This document shows positions 21,179 through 32,061 of a stretch of DNA of 64,000 nucleotides, one piece after another. Below the pieces are notes generated by a model, which was not told the DNA's origin, made no database searches, and saw nothing but the letters and a program-made list of their open reading frames with translations. The position numbers were made by a program, and so were the translations under genes. The stretch spans positions 2,728,001-2,792,000 of the forward strand of contig CANUEZ040000140.1 of assembly GCA_948099385.1 (NCBI GenBank). The letters are read 5' to 3'. The stretch's first letter is position 1. Every line of letters starts with the position of its first letter. This DNA is from Fasciola hepatica (Eukaryota; Platyhelminthes; Trematoda; Plagiorchiida; Fasciolidae).

Positions 21179-21590
21179 TATAGAAGACGTTCGAGTGCGG
21201 CTAGCGAACGTGTCTCCTATCGGGTCTAGCAGCGAATACCAACGATGTCCCCTCTATCGAACGAATAGAGAAGACGCAAGTCGGTTTACAGATGCGAGGT
21301 GTATTCTTTATATCGTGGCACCGAAACGGTACCGATACGAGAGATACACCGAACGGAAAACGGAACAAAACGCGACGGCTGTGCAGAGAGCGAACCGCGA
21401 GCGAACGACCGAAAGTGAAAGTGATTTGAAACGAGGTCGACGGAAACCTCGGAAAAGTCAGTCCAGTAAAACGTACGCAACCGGAGAACACTGATGTCAA
21501 TGTCAAATGTCAGAAAAGATCGTGGAGATAATAGATCCAAAGTGGTGTCCAGAAAATAGTCATTTTCTCAGAACGATCGAGGTCACTACA
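21179..21590 (-). repeat. G1 5' LTR
   Basis: A 412-bp partner of 14274-14685 with one visible difference. On minus it begins TGTAGTGACC at 21590 and ends CTTCTATA at 21179. Confidence 0.93.
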
Positions 21591-21756
21591 ATATACGTGG
21601 AGAATCGACTGGCCGGTAGTAAGAAACACCAATGGACCCGGTCTATGTTTCGCTTAGCTTTAGCTTATTGGAATGATGCCTGTTGCGAGAAATTGAAGGA
21701 ACAAGAGTAGCGTACCCAGAGGTCGGTAACTATGGGATGTATGCGGATGGGCAAGC

Positions 21757-21955
21757 TGATTTACCCATCCTGAGGCTTCCTGCTTCTTTCTTCTCTGCCT
21801 CCTTCGTGATTCATCTGCAGTAAAATGATCTGATTGATCATGTCCTACCTGTGTCTCCTTGGTCATTGCTTTCATCCCTTGATCCGTTTATTGCTCGATA
21901 AAGGCATTTTCCTGTGTTTGGTTTGCTTTTCCATGTTCCACCGATTGTAAAGACA
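21757..21955 (+). repeat. About 200-bp repeat upstream of LINE copy B
   Basis: Inverted partner of 11813-12020. It lies 213 bp before ORF1 of LINE B and may be part of its 5' untranslated region. The flanking 21591-21756 and 21956-22168 hold no recognised feature. Confidence 0.7.
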
Positions 21956-22168
21956 CTGACATGTTAGACCTGGCGTGCGCTACACCGGGCCTCTATTTTC
22001 CCTAGGTTATGTTTGGTTTTTATGTTTATGAAGCCTATAACCTTCTGTCATTTGGCTAGAAAGGCGTAAAAAATACCCAAATTTTCTACGTAGCTTTACA
22101 CTTTCCAAAAGTTCAACTTACTGACCCATAATCTTTCCCCCTTCTTCACATTATCTCCTGAACTACTT

Positions 22169-23275
22169 ATGGAAGCTCCAAAGGTCCTCCTTAAACGTGC
22201 CAAGGTCCCGGGTGTAAATCAGGCAATTCGTACCGTCAGGCTCAGAAAAACCAGGAACACTCAACTTCAGTCTGCACTCAGTCCATGCTCAGTACCTCTC
22301 TTTGATGTTTATGACGTAGTTAACAAAAAGGTTAACGAAGTAGATCATAGATTGGCGGACCTGCATAACCAGATCCAGTCCATCGATGATATTCTATTAA
22401 AGATATCCCCTTTATCTAGCATAATGGAACCCACGCCTATTGCTAATTGCCCGAGCCTAGTCATGGCGGGCCGCTTCTTAGACTCAGTTGCGACCGAAGT
22501 TCATAAGCGTATGGCCAACTACAGAAACGCGATAGTTTTCAACATCCCTGATCGACTACCCCTGCCGTCAACCAAACTCGACACCCTGAATGCTTGCAAC
22601 GTTGCACACCATAAGTGCTATTGCACTCGACTGCGCAAAAAATCACAACGCACCGACTGTCCTTACAAGTTCCAATTCTCTGACGAAGTAACAGCTAGAG
22701 TATTCATAACTAGTTGGCAAATCATTGCTAATGCCACCCCATTCAAAAGAATCAGAATACTACCGGATAAAACGCCCCTCCAAAGAGAGGTTTTTCGATC
22801 ACTAAAAAGTGCCTTAACTTCTTTAGCGCAACTTGTGGCTGAAATATCAATCGCCGCGTCTTCTTGCTGCTTGTCGAGCCACCCAGTAACACAAAAGCCC
22901 TCAGTTGCCTGCACCACTTTAGTTGACCTAGACCTGACCACCACCCCATCTCCAGCACATCCCCCTAGTAAACGGTCCTTCCTTCTACCATCAACCTCCG
23001 CTTCTTCAAACGGCAACGATATCCATGCCAAACCCACTATTAGCCCAGGGCCACCAAAGTCCCGTGCATCCAGGCCTGCAGCTGCTAATGCCAGCATACT
23101 GTCCACCGTCTCACCATCGAAAAAGACTCCGGGAAGTCTGTCGCCAACAGCCCGTCCTGCTCTAACTCATGTCCCACCGTCTCGCGAACACAAATCGTTC
23201 ATAAAAGGCATGATCTATTATGTGGCCAATCGTCCCATCGGCAGACAGAACTCTGTGTCCCCCCACAGCTTTTAG
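22169..23275 (+). pseudogene. LINE B ORF1, N-terminal part
   Basis: The 368-residue frame has a probable coiled-coil segment (about residues 50-75, heptad-like V-H-L-L-I) and then a conserved block with AIVFNIPDRLPLP (about residues 121-133). A Cys/His-rich stretch follows (HHKCYC to DCPYKF, about 148-170) and then a segment ending in LPDKTPLQREVF. LINE C preserves the same block at 55820-56160 (AIVLNIPDRLPLP, YYCVRLRK, LPDKTPL). ORF1 proteins of LINEs bind element RNA. The C-terminus is Ser/Pro/Thr-rich. The frame ends in SPHSF* inside a region that continues in another frame. Confidence 0.75.
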
Positions 23276-23987
23276 CTACTCCAGCGAATCCCGTAATCCC
23301 CCCTCCGTAAGTCTTCTCAGAATCCCATTTAGAACCCCCACCAAGCACTTCAAGTACACCCAAAAGAATTCATACTCGTTTGCAAGCAGGACGCAACCCT
23401 GCATCACCCTAAAGCAGCCAACCCCACCTCGCTGTATTAGCGTGGCACCTCGGCCAATCGACAAGGTCCTCCCAACTCCACTTTACAACACAGGCGAAAA
23501 CGGCCACCGAGTAACGCATCATCATGCATCAAGATTAAACATACCATATTCTCCAAGTATCCTGAAACAGTTTTCCAATCATCTGGCTGAGCGCCAGCAC
23601 CTCCCGTCGAACCTCCGTAACAAATTTCTCTCTCCTCTAATGATACAAATAAGTAACCCCCAGTTGAATTATAACCACCGGCCTCGATTGTCTAGCTCCA
23701 CGCCCTTTCCTGAACACAGGATGGGCCAGCCCAACCAACTACAGTTATTTCGTCGGTCCTGGTCAAGCGGCAACTACCCGCCCCCTGCGTACCCCGTTGA
23801 ACCCAGTCACCACTACTTTCTGCCATCTCACTTGCCGTTACCCATTACCTCAGCATCAAACCCCCCACTTGGCTACTTCAACCACCCCGGAAATCCCACC
23901 TCCCCAAACGACCATTTTTTTCTTGATGGCACCCCCCCCCCAACCCAGCTTCACCCCTTCTTCACACTGCCGGCTCCCCACTTTTAA
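23220..23987 (+). pseudogene. LINE B ORF1, proline-rich C-terminal part
   Basis: The 255-residue frame overlaps the end of the previous one by 56 bp and is rich in Pro, Ser, His and Asn. In LINE C the corresponding proline-rich sequence (56171-57091) also precedes the endonuclease. I therefore read this as the continuation of ORF1 after a frameshift near 23230-23270, not as a separate gene. No enzymatic motif is present. Confidence 0.55.
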
Positions 23988-24099
23988 CCCCTGTTTAGAC
24001 TCCTTCGCTTCTATACATGACAACCCTGTCGTTATTAGTCCACTTAATGATGTTTACCACCTCGGTAGTGTTAGCCATCAACACCCGCCGATGGTTGTT

Positions 24100-25122
24100 C
24101 CCACTCCACACCATGACTGTACAGTTGCACTTACCTTGCTTCTCATTAACGCTCGCTCATAACTGAATAAAACCCATACTCTCCATAATATAGTACTGTC
24201 TTCCGACTTTGACATCATTGTCATAACCGAAACCTGGATAAATGATTCTGTCACATTGGACCAAATTTCTATTGCTGGTTATCAAACCTTCATGAAAAAT
24301 GGTCGTCGTCGTGGAGGAGGCTGTCTAGTCCACGTTAAAAACAGCTTGCCTACCATTCCTCTCTCTGATCCAATACTGGACTCAATTCAGTACTCAATAT
24401 GGGTAACGGTTCTTCTGGCCAACTCTCCACTCCATATCGGCTGCGTTTATCGACCACCCAATTAAAACACCACGGACCTCGCCCACGTAGTCAAAGCCTT
24501 TAACCACTTTGCACCATTACTCTCCTCGTCAAAACCCATTGCTGGCGACTTCAATGCACCTAATATCTGCTTGGACACCATGTCCTCACCCCAATACTTC
24601 ACGAGCTTCGTCTCGACCATACGCGCAGGGCGCTCAGTCCAGCACGTAATGACACCAACCAGAGGTAACAGCATACTAGACCTGATATTTACCATTGGCC
24701 CATCGGACGTGATGACTACCGCCCTCAACCTTTTCCCAGGCGGTGACCATAGAATGGTATCTTGCAGATTCACAGCCGGACCCATGGACCCCATATGTAG
24801 CTCATCTCAACAGCCCCTGCACACGATCTACTGGATGAACCTCAAGCCTATGCTTCGATCCCTCAACTGGGATGACTACTTCCTACAGCACAACACTCAG
24901 CTCGTTAGTGACGTACTCTACCATAAACTACATAGCTGCTTGTCAGCAATCACCACCATCGGTACCAACCGTTCTCAAGCCCGAGGCTCCTATCAAACAA
25001 GGCTGCAAAATAAACATGCAAAACTGCAAAAGATCTACAACAAAACCAAAGACTTTTCCATACTATTGCAACTTCACTCTCTCTCTCTGTCACCATCAGT
25101 CTTCGGGCTAATGAACTGCTGA
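24100..25122 (+). pseudogene. LINE B endonuclease and linker
   Basis: The APE-type endonuclease reads LLINARS, then an in-frame stop at 24160-24162, then ITETWI (catalytic Glu), GRRRGGGCLVHVK and GCVYRPPN. A second stop follows at 24463-24465, then IAGDFNAPN (catalytic Asp and Asn) and, near 24745, GGDHRMVS (catalytic Asp-His). All catalytic residues are visible despite the stops. The linker to RT (24850-25122) includes QNKHAKLQKIYNKTKDF. The enzyme nicks target DNA to prime reverse transcription. Confidence 0.82.
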
Positions 25123-25142
25123 TAAAGCAGGAGCTTTCGGAC

Positions 25143-26937
25143 TTGAATTCCTTCGACAGATCGTACCGATTGTCCCGACTGCTGAAGAGCAGAAATCAGA
25201 GAGAGCCTACAGGGATACCCTATTTAATTTCGGGAAGCAGCACGCAGATTAAATCTGCAGCCGAAATCGCTGGGGCGCTCAATACCTTTTCAGAATCCAT
25301 GACCACTGACGCCACTGTAAATCCGCCACCCGTACCCCTCATAACCGAGCAAGTTCTCTCTGACATTGAATTCAGTTTGAACGATGTGACCCACCTGCTG
25401 CCGCGTGTAGACCCTCCTCCCGCCCTGGCTATGACGGCATCCCCCCAGCACTCTTTCATCTTGGTGGAACTGACGTCGCTGCTATATTTATGAATCTCTA
25501 CAACTTATCCCTTAAAAATGGCATTCTTCCATCCCAGTGGAAAACTTCAACCATTATTCCTATCCACAAAAAAGGTCCAGTGCATGACCCTTAAAATTAT
25601 CGTCCTATCAACCATACCCCTTTAGCTGCCAGAATAATGGAGCGTTTGATTAAACAGCGGATGTCCGACTATCTCATTTCCCATAATCTCATTCACAGCG
25701 GTCAACATGGCTTCCTAAATTCACGCTCTTGTTTCACATGCCAGTTTGATTTCTTCAACCTACTGACCACGGCAGCTGACGACGGAAAATCTATGATTAT
25801 CACCTACCTCGATATGACCGAGGCATTTGACCGAGTTCCTCACTCCCGATTGTTAACAAAACTCCGGGCCTGTGGTATCCATGACCCGCTTTTATCATGG
25901 ATCACTTCTTACCTGTCGGATCGAACCCAGGTTGTATATGCTAATGGTCATCTATCGCAACCGGCGCCTGTCACTAGTGGAGTCATACAAGGAAGTGTAC
26001 TTGGTCCGCTATTTTTCCTACTGTATATTAACGACATTTTTTCGATTGTGCAACATGGCACACCTTTCCTCTTCGCCGACGACATCAAAATCGTGCATGA
26101 TTTCCGCCATCAAGGTTTGAGCACAGCACTGTCTGAAATAGGTAGTGATCTTGAGAAACTTGATCAATGGTGCAGATGTGCTTCTCGACATCTAAAAGCT
26201 TCTACACAACCTACAGACGTCAAGTCCGCCTCGGAACTCTGTCACTGAACAAAGTACCCATCGCCCCAAGCTCATCAGTGAAGGATCTTGGGCTTCGATA
26301 CACTAACAATCTACAATTCTCGGAACATGTCTCATTTCAGACGGCCAGGGCCGGACAGATAATAGGCCTAGTTCTCAGATCATTTAAAATGAAACACAGT
26401 ATCCTCCTTACATACCAATCCCATGCTAGACCCCACCTTGAATATTGCCCTATAATCTTCTCTGGAATGTCTAAATCTGACAGAATACGCCTGGAGAATG
26501 TCCAGCGCACTTTCACCAAGAAGCTTATAGGATATTCCTCTCCACTGAGCTATAAAGAGCGATACATTCCATTTAAACTTGACCCCGTATGGCTTAGACA
26601 TGTCAGGCTTAAATTGTGTTTTCTATACAGACTTATTCATTGCTCTGCGTTCACTTCTACCAAATCTATACAGTTTTCCCTACCCTTATCTTACCATCTG
26701 CGCCACAGAGACTTCAGTCTGACCATCCCACATTCCAGGCTGGCAATAAGGTCCAACTTCTTTCTCATTAAATATTCAAAGCTTTGGAATAAGCTACCTC
26801 GGACCATTCGCAAATGTGCGTCAATAACCCAGTTCATCCATGCCCTTGAATCACAACTTACCGTTAGTCATATGTTATCCTTGAATAACGCCAGCATATC
26901 TGAGGATCGAGCCTATGAAGAAGGCATTGAACTTTAG
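25143..26937 (+). pseudogene. LINE B reverse transcriptase and C-terminal region
   Basis: The linker frame 25143-25493 leads to RT motifs IIPIHKKGPVHDP, NYRPINHTPLAAR, SGQHGFLNSRSC, TYLDMTEAFDRVPH, TSGVIQGSVLGPLFFLLYINDI and FLFADDIKIV (catalytic box FADD at 26072-26083). The frame changes near 26190 to 26167-26937, which holds the thumb and C-terminal part (VKDLGL, RPHLEYCPII, YSKLWNKLP). One stop interrupts at about 25592. The active-site Asp pair is retained, but the frame is not continuous. Confidence 0.85.
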
Positions 26938-27100
26938 AACCCTAGCTTCAGTCTCTCCTACCGCTCTCTGCTATCCGTCAAGCTGGCCTTCAAAAACGGG
27001 TTCAACTACTAGGATCATGGCACCATATCCCAAACCTACCATTTTCTGCCTAACGACAGACGCTAGGCTTACCATTTATTATCACTTTTTACGTATGACC

Positions 27101-29284
27101 CACATTGCCAAAGGATAGATTTTGTCGTTTACAACTATAACTAGCTAGATGCCTGCCGGTTCTCGCTACTCACCCAAGTTCACCTACAATCACCTGACCC
27201 TTATACATCCCAGCCTCATCTAATTCACTAGCCGGCCTTCACAACCATGTCTAGACAATTACTGCCTCCCTCGCTTTATAGTACTAGGGCAGCCATGTAA
27301 CACAACTCTCATCTAGCTGAAGGTTTAACCATTGATGTTTTCCCCTAGCACCAAATTGTCCAGTGGTGCTGGGTCCTAAGACATTAAGTCCCACCACCCA
27401 CCATTTCACTCCTTGATCCTCTCTTATTTATCCTGGCTTCCGCTCCTCTCAGCTTCCTTGCCCGGGGATCGATTTGATCTATATATACTATTATAAATCC
27501 TTACATGACTTTTGATAGAGCTTATGAGGAAAGCGTGATACTAACCAGAACCCTTGATAATCTAGGATGTGCCACATCATACACCGTAGTTGCTCTCACA
27601 TAAGCTTAAACCTACCAGGTTACAATGCCAAAACATAGTAACTCTCATGCCTGAGGCCAGTGCATCAGAAGTCGTATTTGATTATATGAAATACCGCTGG
27701 AAGCATGAAAGGTAGCCTTTAAACATTCCCAGTGCTGTCTTTACTTAGTCTTCGTCTTTGTCTCTAACCAAAGACGTAGCACCTGTCAGACTCATCAACC
27801 TCCATCTAGCGGTCACCATTAATCACTCACAGCTCAACTTCCGTCCCTACCACAGAACTCTAGCATCTTCCATGACTGGCCCATACAACATTTGCTACTT
27901 AGTCAGCAAAACTAAAAACCACCTGCGGATCGTCCCGACAAATCACGTTGTTAGTGCTGCAAGTTGTACCCCATCTTTGTGCAGACTAGCGTTTTGTTGA
28001 ACATACACCCCAGTGAATAATCGCAGGCCGTGGTCGACTCTACCTCCCCCTGCATTTTTTGTCCCATGTAAACGGCATGAGGGTTCCGACTTCACGGATA
28101 GGGCAAGTGTTAGCGCGGCATTTCTGCAAACATTCCCAGCCATGATGGTCTCCCTGCTCAGAGCTGACCACCAATAAGACGTGACCACCAAAAACTAGAG
28201 ATTGGCATAAAAAAGCGGAAAAAAATACCCCACTGTTTTGTCTTCCAGGCACACCAGCCTTGTCACTTGTGACTCATGTCTCCGGGTTGCAGTGTTGCTA
28301 CGGATCGACTGGTGCGGTTGACCTATTCCCAACGCGGCTTGGTACATGCGGTCCATGTTTCGGCCGGGGTGTGGGAGCTGTGGTCGCCCACCAAAAGCAG
28401 CTCCGCCTTCTCTGACAGCCAGATACCTGACTGTGATAAAACCATTACAAAAAAATAAAAACGTCTAAAAAATGTGTGGATCATTCTTGGAGCGCCATGT
28501 GCTGGATGTCAGTGGTTGTGTATCGTGCTACCTCTCTACCTGAAGCAGGCCTTTGTGCCGCATACCATAAGCACCGAATGTAGGTCTTTAGAGTTTGCTT
28601 CCCTGACGAACATTCGGACCCATCTCATTCCCATTTCTCACGTCTCTCCAAAACCAGTCCTCACATGGGTGTTTTCCTGCTTCGCAATACGATAATGACG
28701 AAAGGGACACCGCGATAACCATGCAATCATGTCTACATCCGATTTTCTTGATCATACTCGAGCAAATCTCAGTACGATAGCACCATCGAGTAAGAGCATA
28801 GATGAACTAGCGTTAACGTTCCAAGGCACGTAACCGATTGCCTCTAATGTATCACCTCTGTCACCCCAATAGTTTCTTCTACTTTAAGGCTCCTCAGAAA
28901 CTACCCAGTATAGAATAACCACTATGCCGGAAGAGACAGCAACAGCATAGGGCTACGCTAACAGTGTGCCAGTCTCATTCGCTCACAGTCTGTTATTTTA
29001 AACCTATCTTATCGCATCATTGCCAAACTGCACTCTCGTAAGCAAACGATACTTAGGGCTATCATCTCTAACTGCTCTAAACCGTGAGACCCTAGGTCTT
29101 TCATTAGTATCCGAGCGATGCCATGCCAACGTGCAAAATCATAAATCCTGTGGGATGCATTCACCGTTACCAAACTAGTGTACGCAACTTCGTTAGCCTG
29201 CAGCAGTATAGCACAAATCCACTGCGAGCCTATTCTACTTAGAATGTAGAGTAGGTGCCACTGAATGCTCGAATGAAAAACTTC
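27101..29284. other. LINE B downstream flank, no gene recognised
   Basis: Short chance frames only. The part near 27340-27420 (TGGGTCCTAAGACATTAAGTCC) resembles 2130-2180 downstream of LINE A. The part from about 29190 resembles 4170 onward. The LINE-to-repeat spacing is about 2.4 kb in both places. The two regions therefore look like diverged copies of one larger unit. Confidence 0.5.
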
Positions 29285-29721
29285 ATCCATGCCTCACTCA
29301 CACAGACCTAACCAGTCCATTATTTATTGTCTTCACATATCATTATAACCCACAGCTGGAACCATGTCCAGACTGCAATCCCCCTTTATCTCAGGTCTGT
29401 TGTCTCCCACTATCGCAGTCGCCAAACCGGATAACTAAGGATGCCACTTTGACTCGTACGGACAGAGACTCAAGTAGAACCTACCATAGCAACTGGGACC
29501 GAAATCAAGCTACCCGACAGGAAATACTCCCAATTGCTTATCAGATCATTCAGCTTTTTCCAAAGCAACCAACACACATTCCAGTTCATGCGCATCTCGC
29601 TAATATACCACCACACTCAGCTGATTGACCGACACATACTTTTCCCTGCTAGACGAAACATACCCATATGATGTCGTACGTTACCAGAAATGACCCTGAA
29701 TATCACTGAAGGCAAATGCAT

Positions 29722-29776
<55 letters not shown>

Positions 29777-30058
29777 AGTGGAACAGCATAATAACGCTCA
29801 AGTTCATGCGGAGATTTCTCACTTTATTATCTGTTGCCACAGTCCACCTTTCCTCCGAACCGTAGCGGTTGGAAATTGACTCTCCACTTCTCGAGGACCC
29901 TTCAGATGCGCTTTCTCATTTCTGAATAGTACATGTTACTGATCCTGAATCTAAACTCACCTTTTTATTGACTGCTGTTTCTCCACATCCACCAGTGTTC
30001 ACTTTCACGAAATTGGTCTCATGTCCCCTGCTTCAAAACTCATCCCGTTTATTGAACT
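29285..30058. repeat. Old non-coding repeat, copy B, left part
   Basis: Collinear with 4260-5135 and cut at 30058 by the G2 element. It continues at 35411 after G2. Shared landmarks include CCACAGCTGGAACCA, AATATCACTGA and the GCGGAGATTTCTCACT segment near 29810. It contains the TA microsatellite at 29724-29773. Confidence 0.7.
29724..29773. repeat. (TA)n microsatellite
   Basis: About 25 TA units. The homologous place in copy A (4832-4845) has only CAATATATTTTTGTCAG, so the run expanded in this copy. Confidence 0.95.
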
Positions 30059-30328
30059 TTTAGGATTTATCTCAGTTAAGTCAGGACCTGCTCCCGTATA
30101 GAGTCTATAGCCCCTGGTCCTCGGCTTGTGACACGATAGCGAATATACTCGGCGGCGCGCAAAGCAGAACTCAAAACGCTGGAGCGGGACAACGTGTGTA
30201 TTGGAGGAGCGCAACGGCGTGCAGACGACGTACACAGGCGGAGCAAGTGGCGCCACCAAAAACGATCATTGTTCAAATAAACAAATTTGTCAGTCTTTGT
30301 GATCGAGTGCTTTATTGGTAGCACTACA
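30059..30328 (-). repeat. G2 3' LTR
   Basis: A 270-bp LTR reading on minus from TGTAGTGCTACC to AAATCCTAAA. CAATAAAG near its start on minus (about 30312-30320) is a candidate polyadenylation signal. Confidence 0.95.
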
Positions 30329-30345
30329 GGGATCTCCCCCTAGAA
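30329..30345 (-). other. G2 polypurine tract
   Basis: On minus the sequence TAGGGGGAGATCCC directly precedes the 3' LTR, the expected site for plus-strand DNA priming. Confidence 0.65.
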
Positions 30346-30934
30346 GGCCGACGCATTTGGGCTTTGACCCGTGATGGGTACGTCGGATTCAGTGGCGAGA
30401 GACGTTTTCCATGCCTCCCGCCGCAGTCGAACACAACAACGAGGCCAGCACAAGCCGTTCTTCATGACACACTGGTTGCTGTGCGTCGATCGCAGAATTG
30501 CGTCCTCCTTAAGATTTCGTCAAACCGGGGTAGATCCCGCTTGTGACTTGACAGTGGTGATTGTGTTGTAGGGTTTGTCGTTGTCGGCATATCCCAAAGT
30601 TCCGTGTCCTTGTGGTTGTCATTGCCTTCGTAAGCGGGCCAGCGTCCGGCGTCAAATGAGTCCAGTCGCGATCCAGTGAACCTTGTGTTGGAGCCATGCG
30701 AGATCCCAGAATTCCATATGGTTCTGTCCGACGAGACGAGCTGGGAGGCAAGAAACACAAGGAAGCTGCGCCTCGAGGCCCGATCGGATATTCGACTGAG
30801 GGGGACATACCGGCGCAATACAGGCTGCCGCCACCCTTGTCGTGATCACCACGTGGTCGTGCATTCATGCATAATAGGACTATGTACAAGTTGAATATGA
30901 AGAGTAAACTTAAACATATACAACTGTTACATAT
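30346..30934 (-). other. G2 region between pol and the 3' LTR
   Basis: About 590 bp with overlapping open frames on both strands (minus 30462-30818 and 30509-30889). No envelope features or known domain were seen. G1 has a region of similar size at the same place. Confidence 0.5.
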
Positions 30935-32053
30935 TCAGAAAACCTCGTTGGCTGTCGCAGCTCGCGGCCGCGTCGATTTCTCCTGTTGACTGGTGCAGCT
31001 CTCTTCCGTGGAGTTTGGTGTTGCAACAGGTAACCAGGGGTCGTTAGTGGGAGTAACAGGGGCCGACTGGGGACGACTCACCGAAGGTTGTGAGCAGGTG
31101 GGGACACTGAGAGGGTTGTTCATGGTGGGTTCTGCCTCGATGAAGGCTGGTTTGAGGCGGTCTATGCTGATGGTCTCCTTCCTGCCCTGGACGTCCACCA
31201 CGTATTTCTTTTCCCTTCGCTGGACGACGCGGAACGGGCCAGAGTAAGCCGCCTGCAGTGGTGATCGCACTGCATCTACTCGAATAAACACATGGCTGGT
31301 GATAGCTAGAGCGGTAGGTATATAGTTGCTCAGGAGTTGTTCTCGTGGTGGGGTGGGCTTTATCACCCGCATCTGGTGCGACAACCGTTTTGCGTAATCC
31401 CCGTAATTAAAACTCATAGGTGGAAATAGAGAAACCAACTCACCTGGAAGTCGTAGTGTGCAACCATAAACCAGTTCAGCCGCCGTAACACCCATATCGG
31501 CTTTAACGGTGTTACGCAGTCCTAAGAGAACGATCGGCAAAACTTCACTCCATAATGGGTTATCACGAGCACGAAGGGCAGCTTTCAGCTGGCGATGAAA
31601 TCGCTCCACCATGCCATTGGCCTGAGGATGATAGGCCGTCGTCTTGTTGTGTCGGCGACCGAATGCGTTCAGTAGCTCGTGGAAGGCGCCGTCGAAATGA
31701 GAACCGCGGTCAGTGGTCACGATAGCAGGGCAACCGAACTGACTCACCCAACCAGTTCGAAATGCTTTTGCAGCTTCCTCTGAGGTTGGGAGCGGAAGAG
31801 GTTTGGCCTGTGGCCAGCGAGTGAAACGATCTACGCAAATGAGGATGTAGACGCAACCATTGGATGGCGGAAGCGGCCCCACGAGATCCACATGCACATG
31901 ATGAAAGCGTGCGTCCGGTTCGCAGAAAGTGCCTAAAGTAGATTTGGTATGACGATGTATCTTAACTCGTTGACACTGAAGACAAGCACGGGCCCAAAGA
32001 CGTACGTCACGTCTGACGCAAGGCCAGACGAATCTCTCGGTGACTAGTTTCAC
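30935..32053 (-). pseudogene. G2 integrase and Pol C-terminus
   Basis: The 372-residue frame reads WARACLQCQRVKIHRH (HHCC finger Cys pair), HVDLVGPL (first Asp), TTDRGSHF (second Asp), NGMVERFHRQ (catalytic Glu), LRNTVKADMGVTAAELVYG and a C-terminal domain (FRVVQRREKKYVV, ISIDRLKPAF). It ends with a Ser/Pro/Thr-rich tail of about 60 residues without clear repeats. The histidines of the zinc finger are upstream, in the neighbouring frame at about 32060-32090 (a SHPG segment). A one-base shift therefore separates integrase from RT-RNase H, though the catalytic core itself is intact. Confidence 0.88.
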
Positions 32054-32061
32054 TGAGGCGG

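Larger units (their letters stand above)
14274..21590 (-). mobile_element. Ty3/Gypsy LTR retrotransposon G1 (CsRn1-type)
   Basis: A 7.3-kb element on the minus strand has two 412-bp LTRs that differ at only one visible position (CTCAAAACG at about 14666 versus CTCAGAACG). The order is LTR, primer-binding site, gag, protease, RT, RNase H, integrase, polypurine tract, LTR. The C-H-C-C Gag finger and a primer-binding site resembling the complement of tRNA-Trp point to the CsRn1 clade. The coding region is broken by several frameshifts and a 1.7-kb insertion (16808-18507). The flanks AGTT (14270-14273) and ATAT (21591-21594) do not match, so there is no target-site duplication. Recombination or rearrangement after insertion is likely. 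Confidence 0.92.
22169..27100 (+). mobile_element. LINE copy B (CR1/Jockey-like), most complete copy
   Basis: The element has ORF1 (22169-23987, one frameshift), an ORF2 with an APE-type endonuclease (from about 24100), a reverse transcriptase (about 25490-26250) and a C-terminal region (26167-26937). Premature stops and frameshifts disable it. Its layout defines the family for the shorter copies A, C and D in this window. The 5' end may extend to about 21750. The 3' end is not marked by a tail, so the boundary is approximate. Confidence 0.85.

Noticed and set aside
22663..23106. 147-residue minus-strand open frame
   Set aside because: Shadow of LINE B ORF1 on the opposite strand.
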